Assembly (NCBI RefSeq): GCF_018143015.1
Contig: NC_054746.1
Location: forward strand, 30,221,129-30,285,128
From: Lytechinus variegatus
Lineage: Eukaryota; Echinodermata; Echinoidea; Temnopleuroida; Toxopneustidae
Direction: 5' to 3'
DNA: 64,000 nt
Positions 11,577 to 26,410 of the stretch are shown here, piece after piece. Both the position numbers and the translations under genes were made by a program. Numbering within the stretch: position 1 is the first letter of the stretch; every line of letters starts with the position of its first letter. The notes beneath the pieces were generated by a model. That model ran no database searches. It was not told the origin of the DNA and saw nothing but the letters and a program-made list of their open reading frames with translations.

Positions 11577-12017
11577 TTACACTCTTATAAATGTTGGGCA
11601 AAATACTGTCCACCTAATACGTTAAAAATTTGTCAAATTCTGGGTAGTTTTAAACCAGTAATGTGTGCTTTGGGTGAAAACTACACAGTGTTGGTTGAAA
11701 ACTACCCAGAGTTGGATGAAAACTACCCAGAGTTGGATAAAAAAAATCAACCAATAATTGTTGTGAAAACAGTACACAGCAAAAAAAATTATACAATGCT
11801 GTTTACTATATGAACTTTACAGTAATTGTTTAAACAGTTTAAACTGTGTAAATCTTAAGCAACAAAGTTTAATTTTCAATATCTAATCTTCAATAAATTA
11901 AACATGATTGTTTAAACGGTTAAACAAATACTGTAAGTTTCATATAATAAACAGCGTTGTATAAAATCTTAAAAAGTGTTTTTACTGTGTATGTTGCCCA
12001 ACACTTTAAGAGTGTAA
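11577..12017. mobile_element. Composite MITE: outer element with nested copy of the ACACAGTAAAAA MITE
   Basis: The outer element has terminal inverted repeats TTACACTCTTATAAATGTTG (from 11577) and, inverted at the other end, TTACACTCTTAAAGTGTTGG (ends 12017). Inside are three or four tandem units of about 20-21 bp based on GTTGGATGAAAACTACCCAGA (about 11670-11745), then a second copy of the 210-bp MITE (11773-11991), which abuts the right end. No coding capacity. Confidence 0.75.
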
Positions 12018-12976
12018 TGCTGTGCATCTAAACACTTTTAATAGGATAGATCATCGATCAACCCACACGCTGTAATTATGATCTTGCATTTGAAAAAGAA
12101 ATGAATAACACATCTTACAAAAATAGTCACAATGTAATGACAATTATATAGCATTGTAGAGGAATATACTGTAGAAAGGACTAACAAAAGAAAGAAAAGA
12201 AAAACATTTACAAAATGTATCAAGACAGGTAGATATTTTAACCGATATAGAATGAAATAGGTTTCTTGCATTTACCCTTCCACATGAAAAACATACCACC
12301 TCCATGGTTATATCTATCACCCCTCAGTCACATATAGGGAAACGCCCCCTTCAGGTAAACACTGTTATCTGAACCAATGCATTGCAGAAGTTTACAGTCC
12401 ATGTCTATATTGTTTAACCACGCGGGATAATCATCGCTTTGGTGGTGAACCAACCAATCGCTATATCTCATGTTTCAAGATATCAATAGTACAGAAAAAA
12501 ATACAGAAATTCGTCAACCACTGGAAAGTTATAAAATACAGAGGCTTGCATAACCATAGCCAACCGTGAATATTTATCACAAATATAGCAGAGTAAAAAA
12601 AAAATCGTGTGGCCAGTGGCTAAATTCCTTGCTAATCATTCAGGAGCTTATATTTCTTTTAATAAGTACATTGAAGCAATGTACCGTTTTAATATAACAG
12701 CGCCCGAGACAATAAAATACATCATAGGTCGTACCACAAGAAAACCCCAAGCCTCATCTGAAATCAGGTTGTCTGGGGATATGCGAAATGAGAAATATGG
12801 CTTCCGAATGGTTCTTGGGCTTTCTTTACCTCCGAGAAAGAGCTAGCATCATAAAATACAATACAGTCATGACAGTGACAATCGTAAAAAAAGCCAACAC
12901 TGGAAGTGCAACAAGTTAGGAGAATATGTTTTGTCCACATTGGCCTTCCAAAGTTTGATCGTAATAATAAATGAGG
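12018..12976. other. Intergenic, nothing recognised
   Basis: AT-rich; short open frames only, without family resemblance. Confidence 0.4.
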
Positions 12977-13287
12977 AGATTTCGCTCCTCAAAGCAAGAT
13001 GGATTCAAGAACACAGGATATTTATTTTACACCCTTCATGACAAAGAGCAACCAAGAGGACTTTGTCGAAAATTTGTGAATCAAAACAGCAGTTTCGCCC
13101 TGGGCTCTGGACAAACGAGACATTTGCAATTTTTCGTAAGCTTCAAAAGTTAGGACAAAACTGTTGTTCCGGTCCACCAATTTTCAACAACGACCTCTCA
13201 GCTGTTCATTGTCATTTGACGGGCATTTTCAATACATTTACTGTGTTCTTGAATCCGCCATGCGTCGCAGGGAGAAAGCTTCCTGTT
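12977..13287. mobile_element. Fold-back MITE (palindromic, ~310 bp)
   Basis: The left arm contains GGATTCAAGAACACAG (about 13000-13015) and the right arm its exact complement CTGTGTTCTTGAATCC (about 13239-13254). Pairing continues inward with mismatches (CATGACAAAGAGCAACCAAGAGGA against the inverse of the 13190-13220 segment) and outward for about 20 bp. The two overlapping open frames here are by-products of the palindrome. Confidence 0.7.
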
Positions 13288-13901
13288 ATTACGTATCAAA
13301 TTAGACTCAATATTTACTAAGAAACGACTAGCGAAAAATCTAACTCATGCATGAATTGGAAGAATTTGATATTAATTAATGATAACAATATGAAAAAAAT
13401 AAGAAAAGTCAATTTTGTGTATTATGTCGCGTCGACGTGAGCACCGACTTTCGGCAGAATCGTCCACACCAATGGCAGAGACCTGAGGTGAAAGGGATTG
13501 GGAAAACCCCAGCCTAATCAAGGTTAAAGCCTATTTGATAATGCTGAAAATGGATCTCAAATGTTTTATTTTTTTTCTCACACTGTAAATATCAACTTCT
13601 GTTTATCATTATATTAATGGAAGAAAAACGTTAAGGAATAGTGATACAAAAACGGAACGAAAATAAACAATGTTTCATAACTGTTCTTTTTTGTCACAGT
13701 ACACTATCAACAAGGTTGTGTTTGTTAGGCCAGTTGATAAGAAGTATATTCAAATAGGCCGATAGTCAATTACACAACCAAACTTAAATGACGTAATAAC
13801 CCCATCAGAATTTGAGCATCAATACAAGCTGCTTCATCTACGAGAAGACATCTTGTGTCTTTCTTGCCATATGCGGACGTAAAATTAAGTTCTCTCTCGA
13901 A
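13288..13901. other. 5' flank of GH1 gene B
   Basis: Presumed promoter and 5' UTR. I see no convincing TATA box. An in-frame upstream ATG at 13812 exists; it would put the hydrophobic signal sequence about 30 residues into the protein, so the 13902 ATG is preferred. Confidence 0.4.
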
Positions 13902-16900
13902 ATGGCTGTTTTGAAATTACTGGCCATCGTCGCGATGGTCCTCGGTTGCCTGTGTACGACCATGGGAGATGATCCCGAGTTTGTGTACCCTGACGACTGG
14001 AATGATCCCAACCGAGATGCCTTCCTCTACGGGACCTTTCCGGATGATTTCATATTCAGTTCGGCAACATCCGCTTACCAAATTGAAGGAGGTTGGAATG
14101 CCGATGGAAAGGGGGAAAGCATCTGGGATAACTTTACTCACGAAGGAGGGCATGTTAATCACAATGATAATGGCGATGTTGCTTGTGACAGTTACAACAA
14201 GTAAGTGATGGCTACCCCTAATTATTGTTATATTAATATAAGATGCACTCTTCCTGATGACAGAGTCCATGGCCTTCTCATTTAGTATCATATACTAAAT
14301 ATTCCTAAGTGTTATTGAACTTTGAATATTTAATTTAAGAATGAATAATCTCTTTGGCATGATTGTATTTTTAATGTAACATTTTCATCAGTATGCTTTT
14401 TTTTGGGGGGGGGTGTAAAAGTTGGACCGCTATTTGATTTGATGTTTAGAATTGGAAATTTCTGGTTTGATGATAACAACTCATACATGTCATATAATAA
14501 AACGCGTTTTAGAATAAAAGAAGAAGAGATGAATACAGAAGACCGGTCTTAGCAGTTTCGATAGATTCAAAACAAACTTAAACTGAGATTGATCTTAGAT
14601 TATCTACTGACTAAATATGAGCTGAAATAAACCTTAATTTAGGTTCAATTTAAATCTATCATATTTTTTTTCAAAGATAGCACCCAGGTTAATACGGTTT
14701 TTTTTTCTTCAAGTAAGATCATGCCAGTATTGGTCCAACTTTTTATGTTTCACTCCAGCTACAAGGAAGATGTTGCTTTAATGGCTGCCATGGGTTTGAA
14801 ATATTACCGGTTTTCAATTGCTTGGTCTCGAATCCTTCCTCAAGGCACCATCAACAACATCAATGAGGCAGGTATAAACTATTATCAGGACCTGATCGAC
14901 GAGTTGGCTTTGAACGGTATCAAGCCAATGATCACCCTCTACCACTGGGACCTTCCGCAAGCTCTGCAAGACGTCGGTGGTTGGGACAACCCTGATATCG
15001 TGCAACACTTCAAGAACTATGCCGAGCTCTGCTTTCAAAGATTCGGGGATCGAGTCCCTCTGTGGATCACATTCAATGAACCTTGGATCGTGTCTCTGTT
15101 TGGGTATGGTACCGGAGCATTCGCCCCAGGGCTTTCAGAGATCGCATACACTCCGTACAGAGTCACGCACAACATCATAAAGTCACATGCTGCAGCTTAC
15201 CATGCCTACAACGACATCTACAAACCTTTTCAGGTATTTACATATTAACAAGTAGTAAATAAACAACTTCATCATTATTCATTTAAACGAGGAAGCACAC
15301 ACATTCTTACACTTTCATCCAATTCTATGGTTAAACGTAGGGACATTTTTTTCTTCATATTTTATAAGCAGATTGGAATTTCCCCTTTCCCTTCGGCCGG
15401 GGTTCCTAAACAAGAAAGTACGCGAACTCATGCCCTATCAATTCACCATCCTTACCAAGTACCATGAGGACCAATAGCTGTCTGTCCACTGGTTGCTTAC
15501 TATTGAGATTCGTTCTTCCCTTGAAAGAAGTTATTGATAATTACAACCACTAATCCGTTTTAATCTGCTGTGTTATGCTGCAAAAGATCAGGCTATGTGT
15601 GTTAGATTTCTTAATTAGTATTCAGTATAGGCTATGTGCAGTTTTTACAGCTAAGGAGATAAAGTAAAAATTATTTTGGGTCCAGTGACAAGTATGATCA
15701 TTAATTGAAACTAAACACATACACTATCCCTCTATCATGTCCTTAACTTTGCAGAATGGACAAGTAGGTATCACGTTGAACTCTGATTGGTCAGAGCCAT
15801 GGGATAGGAATAACCAGACCAGTCTTGATGCATCCGATCGAGCTCTTCAGTTCAACCTTGGTTGGTTCGCCCATCCAATCTTCAAAGGTGACTACCCTGA
15901 GATCATGAAGACCAAGATCGCCAAAAAGAGCGCTGCCCAAGGATTGAATGAATCCCGATTACCTGCATTCACCCAAGAGGAGATTGACTACATCAAAGGC
16001 ACTGGTGACTTCTTTGGCATCAATACCTACACGACCAACCAAGTAGTGGCCAACGTAGAAGACCTATCTAACCCTCCCAGCTACTGGAAGGATTCTGACA
16101 TCATCACTTGGCAAGAAGGTTTCTGGCCTGGCTCTGGGTCTAGCTGGTTGAGAATAGTTCCATGGGGCATCCGCAGGCTCATTAAGTGGATTGATGATGA
16201 ATACAATGTACCCATCTACGTTACAGAAAATGGCGTCTCGACAGGAGACAAGTATGAGCTTAACGACGTCATTAGACAGAAATATTACCGAGCATACATC
16301 AATGAGGTTTTAAAAGGTAAGGATCATGGGTTATTCGTCCGAAACTAAGACTGAATTGTATATTTAACACAGTACTGGTAAAATGTAACAATCAAATTAT
16401 TGAAATACACAAATTATATGAACAAAAAATATAGATTGAATAAATTATGTTCAAAATATGAAAAAATAAAATGAATAATAACAAAAAAGGCGCTCGGTTG
16501 TCATTATACATGTTATAGAGGTGGATGGTTGTCATACATTACAAAAAACTGGTAGTATGGAATGCTATTGGACATACATAAAAGCCACATATATTCAGGT
16601 CTTTTAGCGCTATGGCAGATCTTGTTAGCGATATGCCTGATTTATAGTTTCCGTATAGGAAATCCAAAGGTTCATTATTTTCACTAGTAACTGACAAAAA
16701 CTATTGAATAATTGAGACAATTTCATTTGATAAAAGCAAATCTGCATGAGAAGATAGTTGACAATACTCATTTTGACAGTTTCACCAGAAATTAATTCGT
16801 GCTATTGAAATTTTCGCACGGGCCTATATTGTAGGTGCTTACCATGCAACAATTCAAATTTAGACTTTGGTCTATTACTAAGTTTATAATGCACTATTTG

Positions 16901-17380
16901 TCTGTGTTGTTTATAACTTTCGTTACTACTCTCTATTTTTATATTCCCTGATATCTCTCCTTTTTCCCCTATCTCTTTCTCTTCTTGTCCTTTTCTCACA
17001 AACGCCCCTTTTATGTTTTACTTTAAAATTTATTTCCTACTTTACTGTCTCCAAACAACTCATAAATTTTTCATTCGTTCCTACACTCAGCTATTGTTCT
17101 GGATGGTTCAAATGTCAAAGGGTACACCGCATGGTCATTAATGGATAATTTCGAATGGGCAGCAGGATACAACGAGCGATTTGGTCTCCATTTTGTCGAC
17201 TTCACCGTCCCCGAGCGAACCCGAATACCAAAAGCATCTGTTGGAGTCATATCAGAAATCATCAAGAACAATGGCTTCGTCAAAAGTAGCGACGACGGGA
17301 ACAATGCCCATCATGTGACGTCGTACGGTCTTGCCTTCACGTGTCTCATTGTTCTCACGTCCTACATTTTAAGTATTTAA
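13902..17380 (+). CDS. GH1 family beta-glycosidase, gene B (secreted, probably GPI-anchored)
   Basis: Complete four-exon gene: 13902-14200, 14759-15233, 15755-16316, 17091-17380; phases 2, 0 and 1 agree throughout and give 541 residues. Residues 1-21 ([20 protein letters not shown]) form a signal peptide. The GH1 (beta/alpha)8 barrel follows from about residue 40, with acid/base Glu207 in TFNEP and nucleophile Glu416 in YVTENG, both intact. Sequons NFT, NQT and NES suggest secretion. The C-terminus (about 523-541, [17 protein letters not shown]) is hydrophobic and ends without a cytoplasmic tail, preceded by a polar stretch SSDDGNNA, as in GPI-anchored proteins; a short membrane anchor is the alternative. 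Nearest relative in the window is gene A, with long identical DNA stretches in exons 2 and 3. Likely a digestive or cell-surface beta-glucosidase / lactase-like enzyme; exact substrate unknown. AATAAA at 17502-17507 or 17977-17982 may end the transcript. Confidence 0.93.
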
Positions 17381-17501
17381 TTTCATGTTAAACACTCCTA
17401 TTTAAATTATGAAGTTTATTGAAAAATATAATATGTTATGCTATGTTTGTTCCCTTTCGGTAGTGGGGGTGTCCACATTATACAAGCAATGCTTTTCAGT
17501 G

Positions 17502-17507
17502 AATAAA
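17502..17507 (+). terminator. Candidate polyadenylation signal, GH1 gene B
   Basis: AATAAA 122 bp after the stop codon of gene B. A second AATAAA lies at 17977-17982, beyond a SINE-like piece. Confidence 0.45.
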
Positions 17508-17522
17508 ACCTCACATAAGTGG

Positions 17523-17640
17523 AAAAGTCGCGGTGAAATGGTTCTGACTACCGTCTGTCTTGTAATCAAAAGGTTGCGTTCTCGAATCTCATGCCTCGTG
17601 TCCTTAGGCAGTTTAGCAAGGAGTCAGTGTTGAATTGGAA
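17523..17640 (+). repeat. tRNA-derived SINE head
   Basis: Contains an A-box-like CGGTGAAATGGTTCTGAC and a B-box-like GCGTTCTCGAATCTC about 40 bp apart, with TCTTGTAATCAAAAGG between them, like a degenerate tRNA followed by unrelated sequence. Not a foldable, functional tRNA. It lies in the 3' flank of gene B. Confidence 0.45.
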
Positions 17641-18279
17641 CCCAACATGATACGATGCCAACGTAGTTTGCCAAGTTTGGAAACTCTTATTTTCATTAAA
17701 AACCTATGAGACTTCGTATTTGAATAATGTGTATTCTTTTAGAAACAGATCCCATTCATTAATAATTTATTTCTTGACAACGAGTCTTTCGAGTTTAATC
17801 AAACAGAGATTAGTGTATTTATGTAAAAATGACAATGCCCATTCATATTTACATCACTACAAGCGAAGGCTTGTCTCCAGCCCCCCTTACAACCCCTTAG
17901 ATCTAACTTTACGCCCTCTTACTTTTTCTTTGTATCAATCCACATCGTTTTATCTATGATCCTTACGCTCATATTGAATAAATAAAAGTAAATACGATGT
18001 TACATTAATTCGTCCATTAATATGTTTATTACAATCTTACATAAAAATGCAAATATCAATCATACTTATTAAAATACACAACATATTTGTTTGGTTCGTA
18101 CAGTGAAAGTCCATTTTGTCCGTTCTCATTAAAGATGAAAGAAGTGAATAAAACAAAACCCCAAGAAACGAAACTAGAGTATATGGATATGCTTGCAGTC
18201 AGATGGTATTTTTGCAAGATAATGTGAATAATTGTTCTGTCATTGCAAAAAAAAATGATTACTACATAAAGGTATGTTC
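17641..18279. other. Intergenic, nothing recognised
   Basis: AT-rich, with an AATAAA at 17977-17982 that could be a distal end of gene B. Confidence 0.4.
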
Positions 18280-18440
18280 TGGGAGCGTTTCATTAAAGGA
18301 CTTGTCGGATGTTTTCCCCGACAAGTTCTGTTTTATCCGACAGTTACCAAAGTAACAATGCATCTCATCCAATCAAAACAAATCCAAGGAAAGCCAGTAG
18401 ATCTGACAACTTGTCGGATGAAAAATTTCATTTTATTTCA
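18280..18440. mobile_element. MITE with TTGTCGGA inverted repeats
   Basis: Starts GGGAGCGTTTCATTAAAGGA then GACTTGTCGGATG; an internal hairpin TTGTCGG...CCGACAA follows, and the distal arm ACTTGTCGGATGAAA is truncated. A related fragment is at about 8040-8090 in the ZP gene. Confidence 0.6.
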
Positions 18441-19136
18441 TTTATTGGTTTCTGCAAAACTTTTTCATAAACAAATGAACAATGAGAATACAATAATAAT
18501 ATACGTATAACTGACAAGCAAAACAATGAACATAATTGCATTTTCTATTAACATATATCGATTGTTAGAAGGTTGCAGGGGTTACCACTATAAGCTAAGC
18601 TTGACTGCGTGGCAGCCCCAGAAAACAATAATTATTATTCATCCAACTTATCTTAACGTAAGGGTGCAGGTGAAATGCTCCTCTGCTCGTAACACTAATT
18701 TCTGAAATGGTGGAAATATTCACCTGATAATAAGCGTATGCTGTAAGATTTTGCAATCATCCAAACGATCAGAAATTGATTTTTCTTCTGTTGTGATTCA
18801 CAGTTTTTTTGAGGATTTTCGTCAACGACAGGGTTGGCGATCCAGGGTGATAGGGGGCGGTCTTCTTTAAATCTTATTTGGGACCGTCCCTCCAGAAATG
18901 TGAAAGCTAACGAAAACATGAAATTAATGAAATGCTGTCAATCCATCACATTAAGATCCGCTTATTTTTCAAAACAAGCAATTAAAAATTTGGAAAAATG
19001 AAAGGAAAAATAAAACATGTAAACACAATTGGCTTGTAGACATATAAAAAAGAAGACTTTTACAAATGACCAGAAAATGTTTAATTTAATTCTCTTAAAA
19101 TAAGACAGTTTTATAAATTTGGCCTTTGATTTCTGG
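18441..19136. other. Intergenic, nothing recognised
   Basis: AT-rich sequence with no supported gene on either strand. Confidence 0.4.
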
Positions 19137-19305
19137 TGGGTGTTTTATAAAACTGATCGTAAGTTAAGATCAACCTTAAGAATGACTGGTGAACATCTCT
19201 TACGCGCGAAGTAATCACCAATGGACATATCATTAACCACAAGAAAGATCACCAGTCGTTCTCAAAGTCACTCTTAACTTACGAACAGCTTTACGAAACG
19301 GCCCT
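19137..19305. mobile_element. Palindromic MITE (~170 bp)
   Basis: The left arm (CGTAAGTTAAGATCAACCTT then AAGAATGACTGGTGA) is the near-inverse of the right arm (TCACCAGTCGTTCTCAAAGT then CACTCTTAACTTACG), bounded by TTTTATAAAACTG and CAGCTTTACGAAACGG. No coding capacity. Confidence 0.75.
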
Positions 19306-20390
19306 AAGATTTTCTTTTTTTAATTCTAAATGATGAAAGAGAACTAATTGTATACCAACCGATATACTTTCTTCATAGAAGAAAACATGGGGAATTAGTC
19401 ATTAAAAATATGGGAATATGGAGCTTTGATTTTTCGTCAATGGCGTGGAATTTAATGAGAGAGGAAGATATAGTGGGGGAGTGGCTGTAGACAAGATCGA
19501 CAACGTTAGCCATATATATATATACAGTCAAGTGGGATAGAGGTGGGGTAGGAGAGTGCAAGCTTGAAATGCGAGGGGGGGGGGCAGGGAGGCAAGATGA
19601 AAGAACGTGAAAGGAGAAACGGAGCGAGAATAAAGAGAAAGCGACAGATACAGACAAAAAAGTTGATATCGCTGCATTGACTGGATGGAGAGGGGGGGGG
19701 GGGTATGCATGCACAAGTTCAAACGATCTATAAAAATGATAAAGCCTTTTTTAGATCTTGGTAAGTTGAAAAATGTCTGTCACTGTTAAATTAGTGAAAA
19801 TGTATGTCCTCAAATTGTTATTGTGTGGACGATATGAAATACAAATGAGTGTTTGTGGTTGACCTTTTTTGAGATTTTACATGAAAATTTTCATTGGTGA
19901 GGATTCCGACAAAAAAACCCGTATTTTATTATTTTCAATGTAGAATCATTTTTCCCGCGTGGAATGGGCTGGACATTTCATAAATATATATACACAGTAT
20001 ATATATCTTTACAGTTTACTGATGTACAATCACTTAATTGTAAGGAAGGTTCAAAGGACCCTTTAAAAACACAAGTGACGCTAGCTTTTCTTAAAGTAAA
20101 GATGAATAGTGAAATTTTCACAAAGAATCGACAGATTAAAAATTTCTAGCTGTCATCAGACATTTGTAAAATTGGAACGTTTATGATACTCAAATCAACA
20201 ATTCACATTTTTAATTTTTTAGCATTTACCAAACCTTTATCCATTGGCTGGCAAAAAAGCCCCCCCCCAAAAAAAAAAAAAATCGGGGGAGAAGAAACGG
20301 AGGGAGAAAGATAGAGAAATGTAATGGGGATGAATATTTTTCATAACTTTATGAAACATAATTTGCTTAATGATTATATGTTTTCATTAT
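19306..20390. other. Intergenic, simple-sequence-rich
   Basis: Holds purine-rich runs on the + strand (19440-19700) and C and A runs at about 20260-20281. No gene seen. Confidence 0.4.
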
Positions 20391-21206
20391 CCCTGGTGCT
20401 CGCATTGTCTTTTTTATTGAGATAAAATGCTGTTCAATTGGTACAAAAACATCCCGTTTTCAAGTCTAAATGCACCAAATATATTTCCTCGCACTTCGAG
20501 CTTTTATTATTCTATGTAGTGACATAATTTATGTTTCTTTTTTATAACCACTTTAAGTCATTACCGCCTATTAAGGTCTGAATACAAAATATTTCCAGTC
20601 CGTGATTATGTTCGCATTACTGAATTGGTGACATAATGCTGCTCTTCATACATTTAAAAACAGTCCTTAAAATGTTCCCTTTTCCCCTTATCAAAAGTTT
20701 ATGCTCGTGCTTCGCGCTCGCATTATTTTGGGTAATGAAATGCGTATGGTCTTATTGAATTTCTACTAACAAGCCTTAGAATGCCCCTCTTCAGGTCTGA
20801 ATATCAAACTAATTCAGCTCGCGCTTCGCTTGCAATATTTGATTACTGAAATACGTATTACCTTTATGATAACAATGACTTCAAAAGATCTTCATTTGTT
20901 TAGGTGTCATTCTAAAAAAAAATCAGCACGAGCTTGGCGCTCGCATTAGATGACATTAGTGAGATATGCTCTTCATGAATTCCTAATACACAGTCCTTAA
21001 AATGTCCATAATTGCGGTCAATATATACAAAAATTTCAGCTCAAATTTTACACAAATTTGCTTATAATGACCTTTTTTATGTCTGAGCATCAAAATGTTT
21101 CATGACATCTTACTATTGAACGCGCTTTCCGCGCTCACTAGGTGACTCAAAACTTTTGCTGGTGCCCCCCCCCCCTCATGCCGTGACCCACGGTACGCCA
21201 CTGTGG
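20391..21206 (-). repeat. Degenerate repeat array with GCGCGAAGCGC-type boxes, hAT-like end
   Basis: Five or six diverged units of about 105-130 bp, each with a box such as GCTCGTGCTTCGCGCTCGCA (about 20703) or GCTCGCGCTTCGCTTGCAAT (about 20818). They are the reverse complement of the units inside the hAT-like element at 6017-6679. The right end, read inverted, is CAGTGGCGTACCGTGGGTCA, a hAT-style terminus; no matching left end or target duplication found. It reaches to about 90 bp beyond the stop of gene C. Confidence 0.55.
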
Positions 21207-21292
21207 TTCTGTATATAATATGATTACGGCACTATTAATTTCTTTGGTGTTTTGGTATTCTTTGGAATTATATATTTTAACGTCAATCAAAA

Positions 21293-24956
<3,664 letters not shown>

Positions 24957-25084
24957 CGTCTGGGACCGACCTTTAACGTCACCATCCGAAAGACGTGACC
25001 AGGGTTCGAACCTCGAACCTTTGCATCGATTTGTAGCTTCCCCACGTAGCTTGGATTACAGGCGCACGCCACAACGCCCAGTTC
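24957..25084 (-). repeat. SINE with 7SL-RNA-like head
   Basis: On the minus strand from 25084: GGGCGTTGTGGCGTGCGCCT followed by GTAATCCAAGCTACGTGGGG, closely resembling the first 45 nt of signal-recognition-particle 7SL RNA (GGGCGCGGTGGCGCGTGCCT, GTAGTCCCAGCTACTCGGGA in vertebrates, from memory). A tRNA-type B box GGTTCGAACCC and a tail TTTCGGATGGTGACGTTAAA follow. Too short and too diverged downstream to be a functional 7SL gene, so a 7SL-derived or chimeric SINE is the best reading. Confidence 0.6.
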
Positions 25085-25194
25085 ATTCTTCGTTTATCAT
25101 GACATTTAGAAATAACCACTCTATGACCCAACATTTTATGGTTAGTTTATGATAGTAAAAAAATGTTCGATTTACGTTTTTTTTTGTGTGTGAA

Positions 25195-26410
25195 TATTCA
25201 CCCAGATTCGATAGATTATTACGGGTCCCTTTTAAGTGGTGTTAAGAGTATATTTTCATAATTTTTTTTTAAATCAGACTTTTTTTTACCAAAATGACAA
25301 AAGATTGGGTTCATGATAAATATCAATTTTTCCTTTACTATTTTGTTTTAAACATCTTCAATGCCCAGCAGGTTATTACGATCCATTTCAGTTTAAAAGG
25401 GGAACTGGGCATTTGTATTACATTTTCGAAACCTTGCTTTTTGTCCAAAATAACAAAGGGTTAGTTCATGAATTCATAAAACATAAATATTCATGACTTG
25501 ATTGATGCTCTGTTATTATAAAAAGAATGCTCCCTAAGCCCGTAGATTTATTATGATACCTTTACGTGTTTTACAAAGGGGTTGATGTAACTTCATTAGA
25601 TTTTCAAAAATCATTACCTTTTTACCCCCCCAAAAAGGGGGGGGGGATAGTTCATGATTATCGTTTCAAATATGTTTCCAATTTCTTTTCAACTTTAACT
25701 TTAGATTTGTTTTTGTTTTGGGTAGTTTTCCATAATTTTGAAAAAATAGGGGTTAATTCATAATTTTCGTAAAAATATTAATCATTCTTCATTCTTAAGT
25801 TCTGAATGCTCCATCAGCCTAAACAAAAAAATAAAATAATTAGGAGCCCAGTTTTTCTTGAATATAAAAAAAAATCCGTTATGAATGCTCCGTTAGTCTA
25901 ATAGATTATATTAGATAATAAACTTGGGCAGATTTCTTGAAAAAAAAAATCTTTTTCAAAACAAAAATAACAAGGAGTTCGTTCATGATTTCCGTCAAAA
26001 ATATTAGTTATAAATGTTTGCCGAGCATAGAGGTTTGGATATAACCCATTTTTGTGTTGTTAGAATATAGGCTTTTAGGAAGTTTTCATAAATTAATAAA
26101 AAAAAAATCACAATTTTACCCAAAGGAATAAGGGGGGGTTCATGCTTTTCGTAATAATACATATTTTCTTTATCCCACATGTTCTAAATGTAATTCTAAG
26201 AAGGTCAATTACAACCTATACTTGTTCATTTTAAGATATGCTTTGGGGCAGTTTTATTTAATTTCTTTTTTTAACCAAAAATAGATTTTAATTATGATTT
26301 TTTTTGTCTGAATGCTCACTAAATCCAGCATGTTGATTACAACCATTTTTTTTTTAAATGATGGTTAGTGGTTTTCATGAGAAATACCAAATCGCCCTTT
26401 TTTACACAGT
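25195..26410. repeat. Degenerate tandem array, unit ~150-180 bp
   Basis: About seven diverged units recur with the order AATGCTC..., TAGATTATTACGA..., AATTTTCAAAAATCA..., CAAAAATGACAAAGGGTTAG and TTCATGATTTTCGT. Clear unit starts lie near 25198, 25353, 25527, 25803, 25880, 26010, 26175 and 26310. AT-rich, no coding potential; identity of the repeat unknown. Confidence 0.5.

Noticed and set aside
12971-13320. Two overlapping open frames on the + strand
   Set aside because: They lie within a palindromic MITE and show no protein family resemblance.
13812-13901. In-frame upstream ATG as the start of GH1 gene B
   Set aside because: It would bury the signal peptide about 30 residues inside; the ATG at 13902 puts it at the N-terminus.
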